Shown here one piece after another: positions 36,140 to 44,883 of a stretch of 64,000 bases of DNA. The DNA comes from Pseudomonadota bacterium. Lineage in GTDB: Bacteria; Pseudomonadota; Gammaproteobacteria; Burkholderiales; SG8-39. How positions within the stretch are numbered: the stretch's first letter is position 1; each line of letters opens with the position of its first letter. A model generated the notes under the pieces. That model was not told where the DNA came from. It worked only from the letters and a program-made list of their open reading frames with translations, and ran no database searches. The DNA is taken from assembly GCA_025352885.1 (NCBI GenBank), contig JANXRZ010000240.1, forward strand, positions 1 through 64,000. The letters run 5' to 3'. Position numbers and translations under genes: made by a program.

Positions 36140-37095
36140 TGAAGCTCATAAAAGCCCTGGCCACGGCCGCCCTGTGTACCGCCGCACTGAGTGCCTTCGC
36201 CGCCTTTCCCGAGAAGCCGATCCGCGTTGTCGTCCCCTGGCCTGCGGGCGGTCCCTCCGACAGCCTTGCGCGCATCGTGACCGGCAAGCTCGGCGAATTG
36301 CTCGGGCAGACGCTCGTGGTGGACAACAAGGTCGGCGCCAGCGGCGTAATTGGCGCCGAATATGTCGCGAAGGCCGCACCTGACGGCTACACGCTGCTCT
36401 GGGTCATCAGCAACCACACGACCAATCACCTGCTGTTCAAGGTGAGCTATGACCCGATCAAGGATTTCGCGCCGGTGTCCATGGTGGCGAACACTTCGTA
36501 CATGCTCGTTGCGAGCAGCGGATTCGCGCCGGCCACGCTGAAGGAGTTCGTCGACTATGTGAAGGCCCGACCCGGCAAGGTGGCGTACGCTTCGGCCGGC
36601 AACGGCACGCTCCAGCACTTCGGCATGGAAACTTTCAAAGGCACCGCGGGCCTGGACATGGTGCACATCCCCTACAAAGGCAGCGCCCCGGCGATTACCG
36701 ACCTGCTCGGCGGCCAGGTGCCGGTTACTTTCGAAGCGACCTCGGCCATCGCAAGCGCGATCCGCTCGGGTCGAGCGCGGCCCCTGGGCGTAGCTTCGCT
36801 CAAACGCCTCGCGCTCTTTCCGGACGTGCCGACCATCGCGGAGTCCGGCTACCCGGGATTCGAGATCGTCGGCTTCACGGGCGCAGTCGCCCCCGCGGGT
36901 ACCCCGCCCGAAGTCCTCGCAAAGCTGAATGCCGAGATCAACCGTGCGCTCGCCGATCCGGACACTCGGGCAAAAATGGTAACGCTCGGCGTCGAACCTG
37001 CGGGCTCTACTGCAGCGGAATTTCGCAGCTACATCCAGGCGCAGATACCGCGCTACGCGAAAATCCTGAAGGACTCGGGCGCGACCGTCGACTGA
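36139..37095 (+). CDS. Bug/TctC-type periplasmic solute-binding protein (2 of 4)
   Basis: 318 aa. Signal peptide [19 protein letters not shown] then FPEKPIRVVVPWPAGGPSDS. AKAAPDGYTLLW and IPYKGSAPAITDLLGGQV complete the family pattern. The ATG shares one base with the miaA stop (TAATG), so an uptake receptor is translationally joined to a tRNA-modification gene. The ligand is unknown; no membrane components are nearby. Confidence 0.94.
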   Translation: MKLIKALATAALCTAALSAFAAFPEKPIRVVVPWPAGGPSDSLARIVTGKLGELLGQTLVVDNKVGASGVIGAEYVAKAAPDGYTLLWVISNHTTNHLLFKVSYDPIKDFAPVSMVANTSYMLVASSGFAPATLKEFVDYVKARPGKVAYASAGNGTLQHFGMETFKGTAGLDMVHIPYKGSAPAITDLLGGQVPVTFEATSAIASAIRSGRARPLGVASLKRLALFPDVPTIAESGYPGFEIVGFTGAVAPAGTPPEVLAKLNAEINRALADPDTRAKMVTLGVEPAGSTAAEFRSYIQAQIPRYAKILKDSGATVD

Positions 37096-37104
37096 TCGAC
37101 CGCC

Positions 37105-37641
37105 TCAGGGCTCATTCCGAATCAGCGCGAGCAGATCGGTCACCCCGACATCCTGTCCCGCCTGGAAGAGCAGCGTCGTCGCCTGCCCCCGGTGATGAGT
37201 CTGGTGGTTGAAGAAGTGCATGACCAGGTTCGCCATGCGCTTCTGCGATTTCACGCCCTTGGTGTTCGAGTAGTGGAGCACGTGGTCGAGGTCCGCCTGC
37301 GTGAGGCCGGCCGCCCACCCATTGATGGCTTGGTCGAGCACGACCCGACGCGCCTTCAACTCTCCGAGGTCGGTGAACAGCACCTCGTTCAATGCCGCCG
37401 GGTGCGCGAGCCCGCGCACGGGTTCGAGGGCAGCAGGCCGCGACGGATGCGCTGCGAACCGCTTGAGCCAGATGGTGTCCCCGACCACGAGATGGTTGAG
37501 CGTGCCGATGATCGAGCCGAAGAAGGCGCCCCGATTTTCCAGCAGCGCGGCGACGGGAAGCCGACCGGCCGCTTCGTAGAGCTTCGCGTTCATCCACTCG
37601 TTGTACGCCGCCATCAGCACGGCATTTGCAGGACTGCTCAT
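37105..37641 (-). CDS. DinB-family metal-binding protein
   Basis: 178 aa four-helix DinB/YfiT-like fold. The metal triad is a first His in GTLNHLVVGD and the pair in HFFNHQTHHRGQATTLL. Members include thiol transferases and damage-induced proteins; the exact role is unknown. The start overlaps the transporter stop (ATGA), and the 3' end faces the Bug gene 10 bp away. Confidence 0.88.
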   Translation of the reverse strand: MSSPANAVLMAAYNEWMNAKLYEAAGRLPVAALLENRGAFFGSIIGTLNHLVVGDTIWLKRFAAHPSRPAALEPVRGLAHPAALNEVLFTDLGELKARRVVLDQAINGWAAGLTQADLDHVLHYSNTKGVKSQKRMANLVMHFFNHQTHHRGQATTLLFQAGQDVGVTDLLALIRNEP

Positions 37642-38636
37642 GGGAGGCCCTTCTTAGTGACCAGCTCCGGTGGGACGCATTTTGCCGTAACCCGGCGCAC
37701 CAGGGGGCCGAGCAATTGGGGCGAGAAGTAGATCGGGAATTGCGCGAGGCCGAAGTAAAACCATGTGAACTCGGGCAGCACACCGCTCACTGCCGCGACC
37801 ATCAGGCCGGTGTTGCGCTGGGAGGCCATGAACCCGAGCGCGAGCGCACGGTCCCGGCCGGCAAAAGAGAACAGCGCGACGGTCAGGCCGAGCACGAGGA
37901 AGAACTGGACGAAGACCAGGAGCGTGAGGCCTGCGGCGAGCAACGGTTCGACGATGAAGCGCGCGGCCACGCTTTCCATGAGCGCGCCCACGAAAACGAA
38001 GAGCACCACGATGTTGAATCCGTTGATGCGCTCGCTGTGCCGCTCGATTGCCCCGGGGCCTGCGATCCGCCGGAGCGTGACCCCCACCAGCGCGGAGCCC
38101 GCCAGCATTGCGAACAGCTTGAGCCCGAGTGCCACTGATGAGATCTGCAGCGCCGGGCCGATGAACAGCTCCGCAAAAACGGCGGCCGTGACCGGGATCA
38201 GGGCGGTCGTCGTCACGAGCGTCGCCAGCACGAGGGTCGCGTCAAGGCCCATGAGCGCCGCGAGCGCAGGCGCCGCCATCATGGGCGAGGCGATCGCCTG
38301 CAGCATCAGCGCAAGGTGGAGATCCGGCGCCGTCTTATCCAGGCCAAGCGCCAGGCACCCGAGCCCGGTAAGGGTGGGCACGGCAATCGAGGTCCACGCC
38401 GTCGCGGCGAGGACGACCCCCGGGCGCCGGATGTACCGGCGAAGCGCCTCCGCATCCACCCGGAGGAAAGAGATGCAGAGCAGGACGAAGATCGCCTCGG
38501 CCACGAAAGGCTTCATGAGCGCGCCGAGCCAGGGGAGCGCAATACCGATCACAACCAGCGCCGCGACCGCCCGGGCGCCCTGGCGGCCGATCCAGGCCAG
38601 GAGCGCCAGCGGACCGTCGATGAAAGCTGCCCTCAC
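37638..38636 (-). CDS. Bile acid:sodium symporter-like (SBF/BASS) membrane transporter
   Basis: 332 aa with nine or ten hydrophobic segments. The repeats APALAALMGLDATLVLATL and FMASQRNTGLMVAAVSG resemble the crossover helices of the BASS/SBF superfamily. The substrate is not evident. It overlaps the dinB-like gene by 4 bp and precedes it. The family assignment is by overall pattern, not by a unique motif. Confidence 0.72.
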   Translation of the reverse strand: MRAAFIDGPLALLAWIGRQGARAVAALVVIGIALPWLGALMKPFVAEAIFVLLCISFLRVDAEALRRYIRRPGVVLAATAWTSIAVPTLTGLGCLALGLDKTAPDLHLALMLQAIASPMMAAPALAALMGLDATLVLATLVTTTALIPVTAAVFAELFIGPALQISSVALGLKLFAMLAGSALVGVTLRRIAGPGAIERHSERINGFNIVVLFVFVGALMESVAARFIVEPLLAAGLTLLVFVQFFLVLGLTVALFSFAGRDRALALGFMASQRNTGLMVAAVSGVLPEFTWFYFGLAQFPIYFSPQLLGPLVRRVTAKCVPPELVTKKGLP

Positions 38637-38738
38637 TTATTTGTCATTTTTGGAAAACGAATAGGCATGAAGGCCGCATGGAAATTAGATCCGAAGAAAT
38701 GAATGTTCACCTTTCTTGCATCCGGTAAACTGGCGCGC

Positions 38739-39665
38739 ATGACCCCATTCATCAGCGTTTCCCGCCTCTCGAAGACTTACGCCACCGGGTTCAAGGCCCT
38801 CGCCGAGGTCGACCTCGGCATCGAGCGTGGCGAGATTCTGGCACTTCTCGGCCCTAACGGCGCCGGCAAGACGACCCTGATCAGCATCGTCTGCGGCCTC
38901 GTCACGCCGAGCAGCGGCACGGTCACGGTCGACGGCCACGACATCATCACCGACTATCGCAAGACCCGCTCCATGATTGGCCTCGTCCCGCAGGAGCTGA
39001 CCACCGATGCGTTCGAAACGGTTTGGGACACCGTGTCCTTCAGCCGGGGGCTCTTCGGCTACGCCCCCAACCCTGCGCACATCGAAAAAATCCTGCGAGA
39101 CCTGTCGCTCTGGGACAAGAAGGGTTCGCGCATCAAGGAGCTCTCCGGCGGCATGAAGCGGCGCGTCATGATCGCCAAGGCGCTGTCCCACGAGCCCAAG
39201 GTGCTGTTCCTCGATGAGCCGACCGCCGGCGTCGACGTGAACTTGAGGAAGGACATGTGGGACCTCATCCGCGCGCTGCGCGAATCCGGCGTGACGATCA
39301 TCCTGACGACGCACTACATCGAAGAGGCCGAATCGATCGCCGACCGGATCGGCGTCATCAACAAGGGCCGCATCGTCTTGGTCGAGGACAAGGCCGTGCT
39401 CATGCAGAAGCTCGGCACCAAGCAGTTGATCATGGACCTCCAGCACCCGCTTGCCGCCATCCCGCCGGCGCTCAGCGCCTATGACCTCTCGCTCGCCTCC
39501 AACGGCGCCCAGCTCGTCTACACCTACGATGCCGGCAAGGAGACCACAGGGATTACCGAATTGCTGGCCGACCTCGGCCGGGCCGGCATCCAGTTCAAGG
39601 ACTTGAAGACCGACCAGAGCTCGCTCGAGGACATCTTCGTGACGCTCGTGAAGGAGCCGGCATGA
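38739..39665 (+). CDS. ABC transporter ATP-binding protein (ABC-2/DrrA type)
   Basis: 308 aa. Walker [10 protein letters not shown], signature LSGGMKRR, Walker B VLFLDEP and the switch TTHYIEEAE are all intact. The C-terminal about 80 residues are the DrrA-like extension ending [12 protein letters not shown]. The start at 38739 ([14 protein letters not shown]) is preferred to the upstream ATG at 38703. It is coupled to the permease by ATGA. The substrate is unknown; the pair resembles YadG/YadH exporters. Confidence 0.92.
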   Translation: MTPFISVSRLSKTYATGFKALAEVDLGIERGEILALLGPNGAGKTTLISIVCGLVTPSSGTVTVDGHDIITDYRKTRSMIGLVPQELTTDAFETVWDTVSFSRGLFGYAPNPAHIEKILRDLSLWDKKGSRIKELSGGMKRRVMIAKALSHEPKVLFLDEPTAGVDVNLRKDMWDLIRALRESGVTIILTTHYIEEAESIADRIGVINKGRIVLVEDKAVLMQKLGTKQLIMDLQHPLAAIPPALSAYDLSLASNGAQLVYTYDAGKETTGITELLADLGRAGIQFKDLKTDQSSLEDIFVTLVKEPA

Positions 39666-40423
39666 ATTTCCATGCCGTGAAGGCGATCTACCGCTTCGAG
39701 ATGGCGCGCACGTGGCGGACGCTTTTCCAGAGCATCGTGTCGCCGGTCATCTCGACGTCGCTCTACTTCGTGGTCTTCGGCTCGGCGATCGGCTCGCGCA
39801 TCCCGCAGATCGAGGGCATCGGCTATGGCTCGTTCATCGTACCCGGGCTCATCATGCTGTCCCTCCTCACCCAGAGCGTGTCGAACGCTTCCTTCGGGAT
39901 TTTCTTCCCAAAATTCACCGGCACGATCTACGAGCTGCTCTCCGCGCCCATCTCGTTCGTGGAGATCGCGCTGGGGTACGTGGGCGCGGCGGCAACCAAG
40001 TCGATCCTCCTTGGGCTCATCATCCTCGCCACGGCGGCGCTCTTCGTGCCCTTTCATATCGCGCATCCGCTGGCGATGGTGGCTTTCCTCGTGCTGACGG
40101 CGGTCACCTTCAGCCTGTTCGGCTTCATCATCGGCGTCTGGGCGGACAACTTCGAGAAGCTGCAGATCATCCCGCTGCTCGTGATCACGCCGCTCGTCTT
40201 TCTGGGCGGCAGCTTCTACTCCGTGAGCATGCTGCCGCCGTTCTGGCAGACGGTGTCGATGGCCAACCCTGTGCTGTACCTCGTGAGCGGCTTTCGCTGG
40301 AGCTTTTATGAGGTGGCGGACGTGAGCATCGCGTTAAGCGCGGGGATGATCGGCTTTTTCCTCGTGGCTTGCCTGGCGGTCGTGTGGTGGATCTTCAAAA
40401 CCGGGTACCACGTCAAGAACTGA
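39662..40423 (+). CDS. ABC-2 type exporter permease
   Basis: 253 aa, six membrane segments, with the ABC-2 signature around [19 protein letters not shown]. It follows the ATPase gene with a 4-bp overlap and forms a YadH-like exporter with it. The Bug receptor downstream begins on its stop codon (TGATG), although import receptors of that family do not serve ABC-2 exporters. Confidence 0.92.
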   Translation: MNFHAVKAIYRFEMARTWRTLFQSIVSPVISTSLYFVVFGSAIGSRIPQIEGIGYGSFIVPGLIMLSLLTQSVSNASFGIFFPKFTGTIYELLSAPISFVEIALGYVGAAATKSILLGLIILATAALFVPFHIAHPLAMVAFLVLTAVTFSLFGFIIGVWADNFEKLQIIPLLVITPLVFLGGSFYSVSMLPPFWQTVSMANPVLYLVSGFRWSFYEVADVSIALSAGMIGFFLVACLAVVWWIFKTGYHVKN

Positions 40424-41391
40424 TGAAACCTTTCCTGCTTCTGTTCTGGTCGGCGATCGCCGTCCTGTTCGTCGCGCCTTCCGCTCTAGCGCAGGTCTAC
40501 CCGTCGAAGCCGGTGCGTGCCGTCATCCCGTGGCCGCCGGGCGGCACCAACGACGTCGTCGGGCGCATCGTGCTGCAGAAGGTCTCGGAGAACACCGGGC
40601 AGACTTTCGTCGTGGAGAACCGCGGCGGCGCGGGCGGCACGATCGGCGCCGATCTCGTGGCCAAGGCCGAGCCCGACGGCTACACGATCATGATCCATTC
40701 GGCCACCCACCTTGCCAACCAGCACCTGTACGCGCGGCTGCCGTATGACACGCTGCGCGACTTCACAGGCGTGACGACGCTGGCGCGGCAGGCCGGAATG
40801 CTCGCCGTGAACCCGTCCATGCAGGTCAGGAACGTGAACGAACTCCTGGCGCTTGCACGCGCGCGTCCGGGGCAGATCAACTTCGCGACTTCGGGCAACG
40901 GCAGCTACATGCACCTGGGCATGCAGATGCTGATGACCATGACCGGCGTCTCGTTCAACAACGTGTCCTACAAGGGCGGCGGCCCGGCCGCGGTGTCGGT
41001 GGCCAGCGGAGAGACGCAGGCCATCCTGGCTGATCTCGGCGCAGTCGTAAGCCTTGCCAAGTCCGGGCGCATACGGCCGGTAGCCGTGACGTCCGAATCG
41101 CGGCTCAAGCAGTTCCCCGATGTGCCGACCATGATCGAGTCGGGCGTGCCGGGTTACGAGTTCACCGCGTGGGTGGGCGCTTTCGTGCCGGCTCGGACGC
41201 CGGCGACTATCGTCAACCGCCTCAACGCCGAGTTTCGCAAGGCGCTGGCCGATCCGGTCGTCGCTGAGAAGCTCGAGTCGCAGACACTCGACCCGATGCC
41301 GATGTCACCCGCAGAATTTGCGGAGCGGCTTAAGTCTGACTCAGATAAATACGCGCGGCTGGTGAAGGAAAGCGGCGCGAAGGTCGAGTGA
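40423..41391 (+). CDS. Bug/TctC-type periplasmic solute-binding protein (3 of 4)
   Basis: 322 aa. Signal peptide ending PSALA|QVYPSKP, then VIPWPPGGTNDVVGRIV, AKAEPDGYTIMIH and VSYKGGGPAAVSVASGE. The ATG overlaps the ABC permease stop by one base. It is convergent with the SDR gene, the stops being 1 bp apart. The ligand is unknown. Confidence 0.94.
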   Translation: MKPFLLLFWSAIAVLFVAPSALAQVYPSKPVRAVIPWPPGGTNDVVGRIVLQKVSENTGQTFVVENRGGAGGTIGADLVAKAEPDGYTIMIHSATHLANQHLYARLPYDTLRDFTGVTTLARQAGMLAVNPSMQVRNVNELLALARARPGQINFATSGNGSYMHLGMQMLMTMTGVSFNNVSYKGGGPAAVSVASGETQAILADLGAVVSLAKSGRIRPVAVTSESRLKQFPDVPTMIESGVPGYEFTAWVGAFVPARTPATIVNRLNAEFRKALADPVVAEKLESQTLDPMPMSPAEFAERLKSDSDKYARLVKESGAKVE

Positions 41392-41392
41392 G

Positions 41393-42178
41393 CTAGGTGC
41401 GCGGCTCGAGGTTCTTCACGCGCAGCCCGGCGATGGTGAATCCGCCGTCGACCGCGATAGTCTGCCCGGTCACGTAGCTCGCGTCGTCGGAGGCGAGGAA
41501 CGCCGCCACCGAGGCCACCTCTTCAGGCTCGCCGATCCGCGCCAATGGCACCGCGCGCAGCCACGCCTGGCTGCGCTCCTCGTTGTGCTGCTTGCGGATG
41601 CGCGGCGTGTCGATCGGGCCCGGCGCAATCGAATTCACGCGGATGCCGAATTGCGCGAGGTCCACGGCCATCACGCGCGTCATCGCGTCGATGCCCCCCT
41701 TGGAGGCCGCGTACGCCGAGCGACCGGTGCTGCCGAGAAGGCTCGAGTGGGAAGACACGTTCACGATCGCCCCGCGACCGAGCTTGGCCATCTCGCGCGC
41801 CGCTTCCTGCGCGCACATGAAGGTGCCCTTCACGTTCACTTCCAGCATCGTATCCAGCATCTCGAGCGGCGTTTCGAGGAAATGCTTCTGCGATCCCACG
41901 CCGGCATTGTTCACGAGGATCTCCGCCGGCCCGAAGGTCTTGGCGGCGAAGGCGAGCATCGCCTGGATCTCCTTGAGGCTACTGATGTCAGTGCGGATCG
42001 CAGCCGCCTTACCGCCCTTGGCGACGATCTCCTCGCAGACTGCCTGCACGTTGGCTTCATCCTTGTCCGCGAGGATGAGCGTCGCACCTTCCTTCGAGAA
42101 GCGCCGGGCGGTCGCCGCGCCGATGCCGTCACCGCCGCCGGTGATGATGGCGATCCTTCCTGCGAGTCTTTCGGTCAT
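41393..42178 (-). CDS. Short-chain dehydrogenase/reductase
   Basis: 261 aa classical SDR. Cofactor motif ITGGGDGIGAATA, NNAGVGS, and the Ser-Tyr-Lys set in SSHSSLLGSTGRSAYAASKGG. An acidic residue (ADKDE) after the second strand suggests NAD rather than NADP. The substrate is unknown; relatives act on hydroxyacids, sugars or 3-oxoacyl groups. Confidence 0.92.
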   Translation of the reverse strand: MTERLAGRIAIITGGGDGIGAATARRFSKEGATLILADKDEANVQAVCEEIVAKGGKAAAIRTDISSLKEIQAMLAFAAKTFGPAEILVNNAGVGSQKHFLETPLEMLDTMLEVNVKGTFMCAQEAAREMAKLGRGAIVNVSSHSSLLGSTGRSAYAASKGGIDAMTRVMAVDLAQFGIRVNSIAPGPIDTPRIRKQHNEERSQAWLRAVPLARIGEPEEVASVAAFLASDDASYVTGQTIAVDGGFTIAGLRVKNLEPRT

Positions 42179-42196
42179 TTTGAATGATGGGATTCG

Positions 42197-42511
42197 TTAT
42201 TTTCCGGCTACAGCAAGCAATGCCTTGGGATTCGTCTGCGCAATAGTAAGCAACGTCCGCGCGGCCCCGCTGGGTTGCTTGCGGCCCTGTTCCCACCCTT
42301 GAAGCGTGCGAACCGAAACACCGAGCAGCCTGGCGAATTGCGATTGAGACAACCCGGTACGTTCGCGCGCCTCAGTTGCGGGGGAAAGAACGACCCGGGT
42401 CTTTCCAGCTTTGATTTGCTGCACTGACTCCATCAATTCCGCAGCCAGGTCGCGCTTGGCCTCATAGGCCCGCAACTTTGCGCCTGTAAGCGTTTTAGTC
42501 TTCGAGGACAC
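42197..42511 (-). CDS. XRE-type helix-turn-helix antitoxin (NadS/HigA-like), orphan
   Basis: 104 aa. The C-terminal HTH has RTGLSQSQFARLLGVSVRTL and the next helix WEQGRKQPSGAARTLL, as in antitoxins of RelE/HigB-type modules. The GTG start lies inside the end of the preceding toxin remnant (overlap of 17 bp), the layout of toxin-first operons. Its partner is broken, so the gene may survive only as a DNA-binding repressor or as a defence against similar toxins. Confidence 0.85.
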   Translation of the reverse strand: MSSKTKTLTGAKLRAYEAKRDLAAELMESVQQIKAGKTRVVLSPATEARERTGLSQSQFARLLGVSVRTLQGWEQGRKQPSGAARTLLTIAQTNPKALLAVAGK

Positions 42512-42660
42512 GGCGAATCTCCTTGAGTCTTGAGCCAGTTATGGTGTCTGACTTCGCTTTCGAATAATAAGCAGAAGAACGATTTCCTGTTCGGGTGTAC
42601 GCACAAAGTAGATGACGCGAACACCGCCTTATTTGCCCGTGCCGGCGCGCCGCCAGCGGA
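42495..42660 (-). pseudogene. RelE/HigB-family toxin remnant (stop codon, frameshift, lost N-terminus)
   Basis: Reading the reverse strand gives VRWRRAGTGK, a TAA, then GGVRVIYFVRTPEQEIVLLL. After a frame change it continues YSKAKSDTITGSRLKEIRR and VLED before a stop inside the antitoxin start. Joined, this is the C-terminal half of a RelE/HigB toxin (GKRGGVRVIYF and LLxIYxKxxxDxI are typical). The Arg of GKRGG is replaced by the stop, the next break falls at about 42566, and no N-terminal half is recognisable upstream. Confidence 0.8.
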
Positions 42661-42733
42661 CCCTTTCATGGGCGACTGTACGCCTGGGGCGTATACATGT
42701 CCAGGGGGCTGACGCAGCCTTCAGATCAAGCGA

Positions 42734-43912
42734 TTACCCGTCGTAGCCATACAACCAGGCGCTCTGCCTGAGCGGATCCGCCTGGGCGAAGTTTTCGTCC
42801 CTTCTCTGCTGCTCCGGCCCATCGTGCAAATGGTTCTGCACTTCGCGCCCACGGCTCATGAGCTGCACCTTGCTCGCGCGCGGCAGGCGAATCTGCTCGT
42901 AGCGCTTCAACGCCTCCTCCACCGAATCAGACCCCACGCCAGCCAAACAAGCACCGAGCGCCTCTGCGTCCTCGATTGCCTGCGCGGCACCCTGCCCGAA
43001 GAACGGCAACATCGCGTGCGCCGCATCGCCTAAAAGCGCAACACGCCCCTGTGCCCAAGCATCGAGCGGCTCGCGGTCATACAGCGCCCAGCGCTTGGTA
43101 TGGGTCGCCGAGGCGATCAACTGCGTCACGCGCGCATCCCAGCCCTCGAACTCGCGCATGAGGTCGTCCACACTGCCCTCGGCATTCCATGACTCGGTTC
43201 GCCACTCGCGCGCCGGTGCCATGGCGACGACGTTGACGAGGCGCCCGGCCGAGATCGGGTAATGCACGAAGTGGTGGTCAGGGCCGAGCCACAGGGTCTG
43301 CACCGGACGCAGCGCCATCTCCGGCGCGGCAGCGGCGGGCACGAGGCAGCGAAAAGCGCACAGGCCGGAGAAGCGCGGCTCCGTTGAGGCCGGCGCAACC
43401 AAGGTGCGCAAAGAGGAATGGATGCCGTCGGCGCCGATCAACGCGTCGACAGTGACTTCGGACCGCTCGCCGGCATGACTCGAGAACGTCAGATCAACGG
43501 CGTCTTCTCGTTGGCTGACATCTACACAGCGCTGGTCCAACCGCAGCACTCCGGCCGGGAGCGCCCGTTGCAGCACCGCCATGAGGTCGGCGCGATGCGC
43601 TACGTAGCAATGCGCCCCATAGAGCTCATGACAAGCCTCGCCCATGGCCTGCACCGAGAGGACGCGGCCATCCTGCCAGCGCCGGAATTCCCAAGCGGCT
43701 TCCAGGCGCACCGCGCACGCTTCGAGCTCGGCGAGCAATCCTAGCCGCTCGAGCGGCCGCACCATGTTTGGCGAAACGACGATCCCCGCGCCGACTTCGC
43801 GCACTTCCCGGGACTGCTCGTAAACCGTGACGTCGACCCCGGCCTTCCTGAGAAAGAGCGCCGTGGCGATCCCGCCCAAGCCCGCACCGACGATGGCTAC
43901 CCGCAGGGTCAT
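42734..43912 (-). CDS. FAD-dependent aromatic hydroxylase (salicylate/3-hydroxybenzoate hydroxylase-like)
   Basis: 392 aa group A flavoprotein monooxygenase. The FAD motif VGAGLGG is at residues 8-14. The DG motif is ALIGADGIHSSLR and the GD motif LLGDAAHAMLPFFGQGAAQ, followed by AIEDAEALG. Typical substrates are hydroxybenzoates; the real one is unknown. It follows the methyltransferase gene on the same strand after 73 bp, so oxidation and methylation may act on one compound. Confidence 0.88.
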   Translation of the reverse strand: MTLRVAIVGAGLGGIATALFLRKAGVDVTVYEQSREVREVGAGIVVSPNMVRPLERLGLLAELEACAVRLEAAWEFRRWQDGRVLSVQAMGEACHELYGAHCYVAHRADLMAVLQRALPAGVLRLDQRCVDVSQREDAVDLTFSSHAGERSEVTVDALIGADGIHSSLRTLVAPASTEPRFSGLCAFRCLVPAAAAPEMALRPVQTLWLGPDHHFVHYPISAGRLVNVVAMAPAREWRTESWNAEGSVDDLMREFEGWDARVTQLIASATHTKRWALYDREPLDAWAQGRVALLGDAAHAMLPFFGQGAAQAIEDAEALGACLAGVGSDSVEEALKRYEQIRLPRASKVQLMSRGREVQNHLHDGPEQQRRDENFAQADPLRQSAWLYGYDG

Positions 43913-43969
43913 TTGTCAAATACGGAAAGTAAACTCGGCTGAAAGCCGCTTGGCTACTAGGTCTAACTA

Positions 43970-43990
43970 AATGAAAGTTAGACTTTCATT
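43970..43990. repeat. AT-rich inverted repeat at the methyltransferase 3' end
   Basis: AATGAAAG, TTAGA, CTTTCATT: a perfect 8-bp stem spanning the methyltransferase stop codon. An alternative stem, TCTAAC (43962-43967) with GTTAGA (43977-43982), overlaps it by one base, so the two are mutually exclusive. It may modulate passage into the FAD monooxygenase gene. Confidence 0.45.
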
Positions 43991-44873
43991 GCCCGAACTG
44001 CTGCAGCAGGTACCGCTTGTCCCGCGCAAACACCTTGGGGTCGAGCGCATCGAGTCTGACGCGCGCGCGCCGCGCCGCATATTCTTCGCCGAGCAGGTAG
44101 TCGAGCACCGGGTGCCTGGAGAGGAAGCGCCCCGCCGCATAATCGACCGTCGGCAGCGCCACCCGCGAAGCCCATGCATGCATGAAGCCAAGCGACGGCG
44201 TGGTGTTGTCGGTCACGTCGATCTCCTCGGTCATGCGAAAGCCGTGCCTGGCCACCGTGTCCCGGAACATTTGCAAGGGGTGCCCCGAGCGGTTGTATGC
44301 GGGAATGCGCGTACGGTAGTAATCGATGATCACCCACTTGCCGCCGGGTTTCAGCACCTCGCGCACGTTCTTCACGCCCACTTCGAGCGGCACATTGTGG
44401 AAGGACTCAGAGCAGATCACGACGTCAAACGATCCACGGTATTTCGCCATGTCGAGCGCCTCGAACCCGCTCACGATCACCTCGACGCCCGGCTGCGCCT
44501 TGCGGATGTGCTCGGCATGGCCGGGATTCGGCGTGAGGCCCACGGGCTCAGCGCCCGCGGCCTTGAGCATGGCGAGCAGCCCGCCGGTTCCGCATCCGAG
44601 GTCGAGCACCCGTTGGCCCGGCGTGACGCGTGCCACCAGCAAGCGTGCGTAAGCTTCCGTCGATTCTCGCAGCGACTGGAAGCTGATTGTCTCGGGGTCG
44701 GGAATCGGGTCGAAGTACCCCGAGTGCAGGAAATCGTTGCGGAAGATCTGCGTGTACAAGTCGAGCTCCGGGTCGGTGCTGCCATCGACCCGGGCGCGCT
44801 TTACCTTGTCTACATGAGCCAGCAGCGCCGGGACGTTGAGCAGGCGCTTGAAGACCGTCCAGGCGAGGCTCAC
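43986..44873 (-). CDS. SAM-dependent methyltransferase (class I)
   Basis: 295 aa. SAM motif VLDLGCGTGG is near residue 90, with an FDVVICSESFHNV motif and KPGGKWVIIDYYR. The N-terminus (PELDLYTQIFRNDFLHSGYFD) resembles cyclopropane-fatty-acid/tocopherol-type methyltransferases that act on lipophilic substrates. The substrate is unknown. It lies between a Bug receptor (10 bp upstream on the same strand) and the FAD monooxygenase. Confidence 0.87.
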   Translation of the reverse strand: MSLAWTVFKRLLNVPALLAHVDKVKRARVDGSTDPELDLYTQIFRNDFLHSGYFDPIPDPETISFQSLRESTEAYARLLVARVTPGQRVLDLGCGTGGLLAMLKAAGAEPVGLTPNPGHAEHIRKAQPGVEVIVSGFEALDMAKYRGSFDVVICSESFHNVPLEVGVKNVREVLKPGGKWVIIDYYRTRIPAYNRSGHPLQMFRDTVARHGFRMTEEIDVTDNTTPSLGFMHAWASRVALPTVDYAAGRFLSRHPVLDYLLGEEYAARRARVRLDALDPKVFARDKRYLLQQFGQ

Positions 44874-44883
44874 GCCGTCCCGA

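Noticed and set aside
42433-42669. Reverse-strand open frame of 78 codons over the antitoxin 5' end
   Set aside because: It is a chance frame across the toxin remnant; the RelE-like residues are in other frames.
42678-42694. Dyad GTACGCC-TGG-GGCGTAT near the broken toxin
   Set aside because: Possible old operator of the toxin-antitoxin operon, but short and inside decayed sequence; not called as a separate site.
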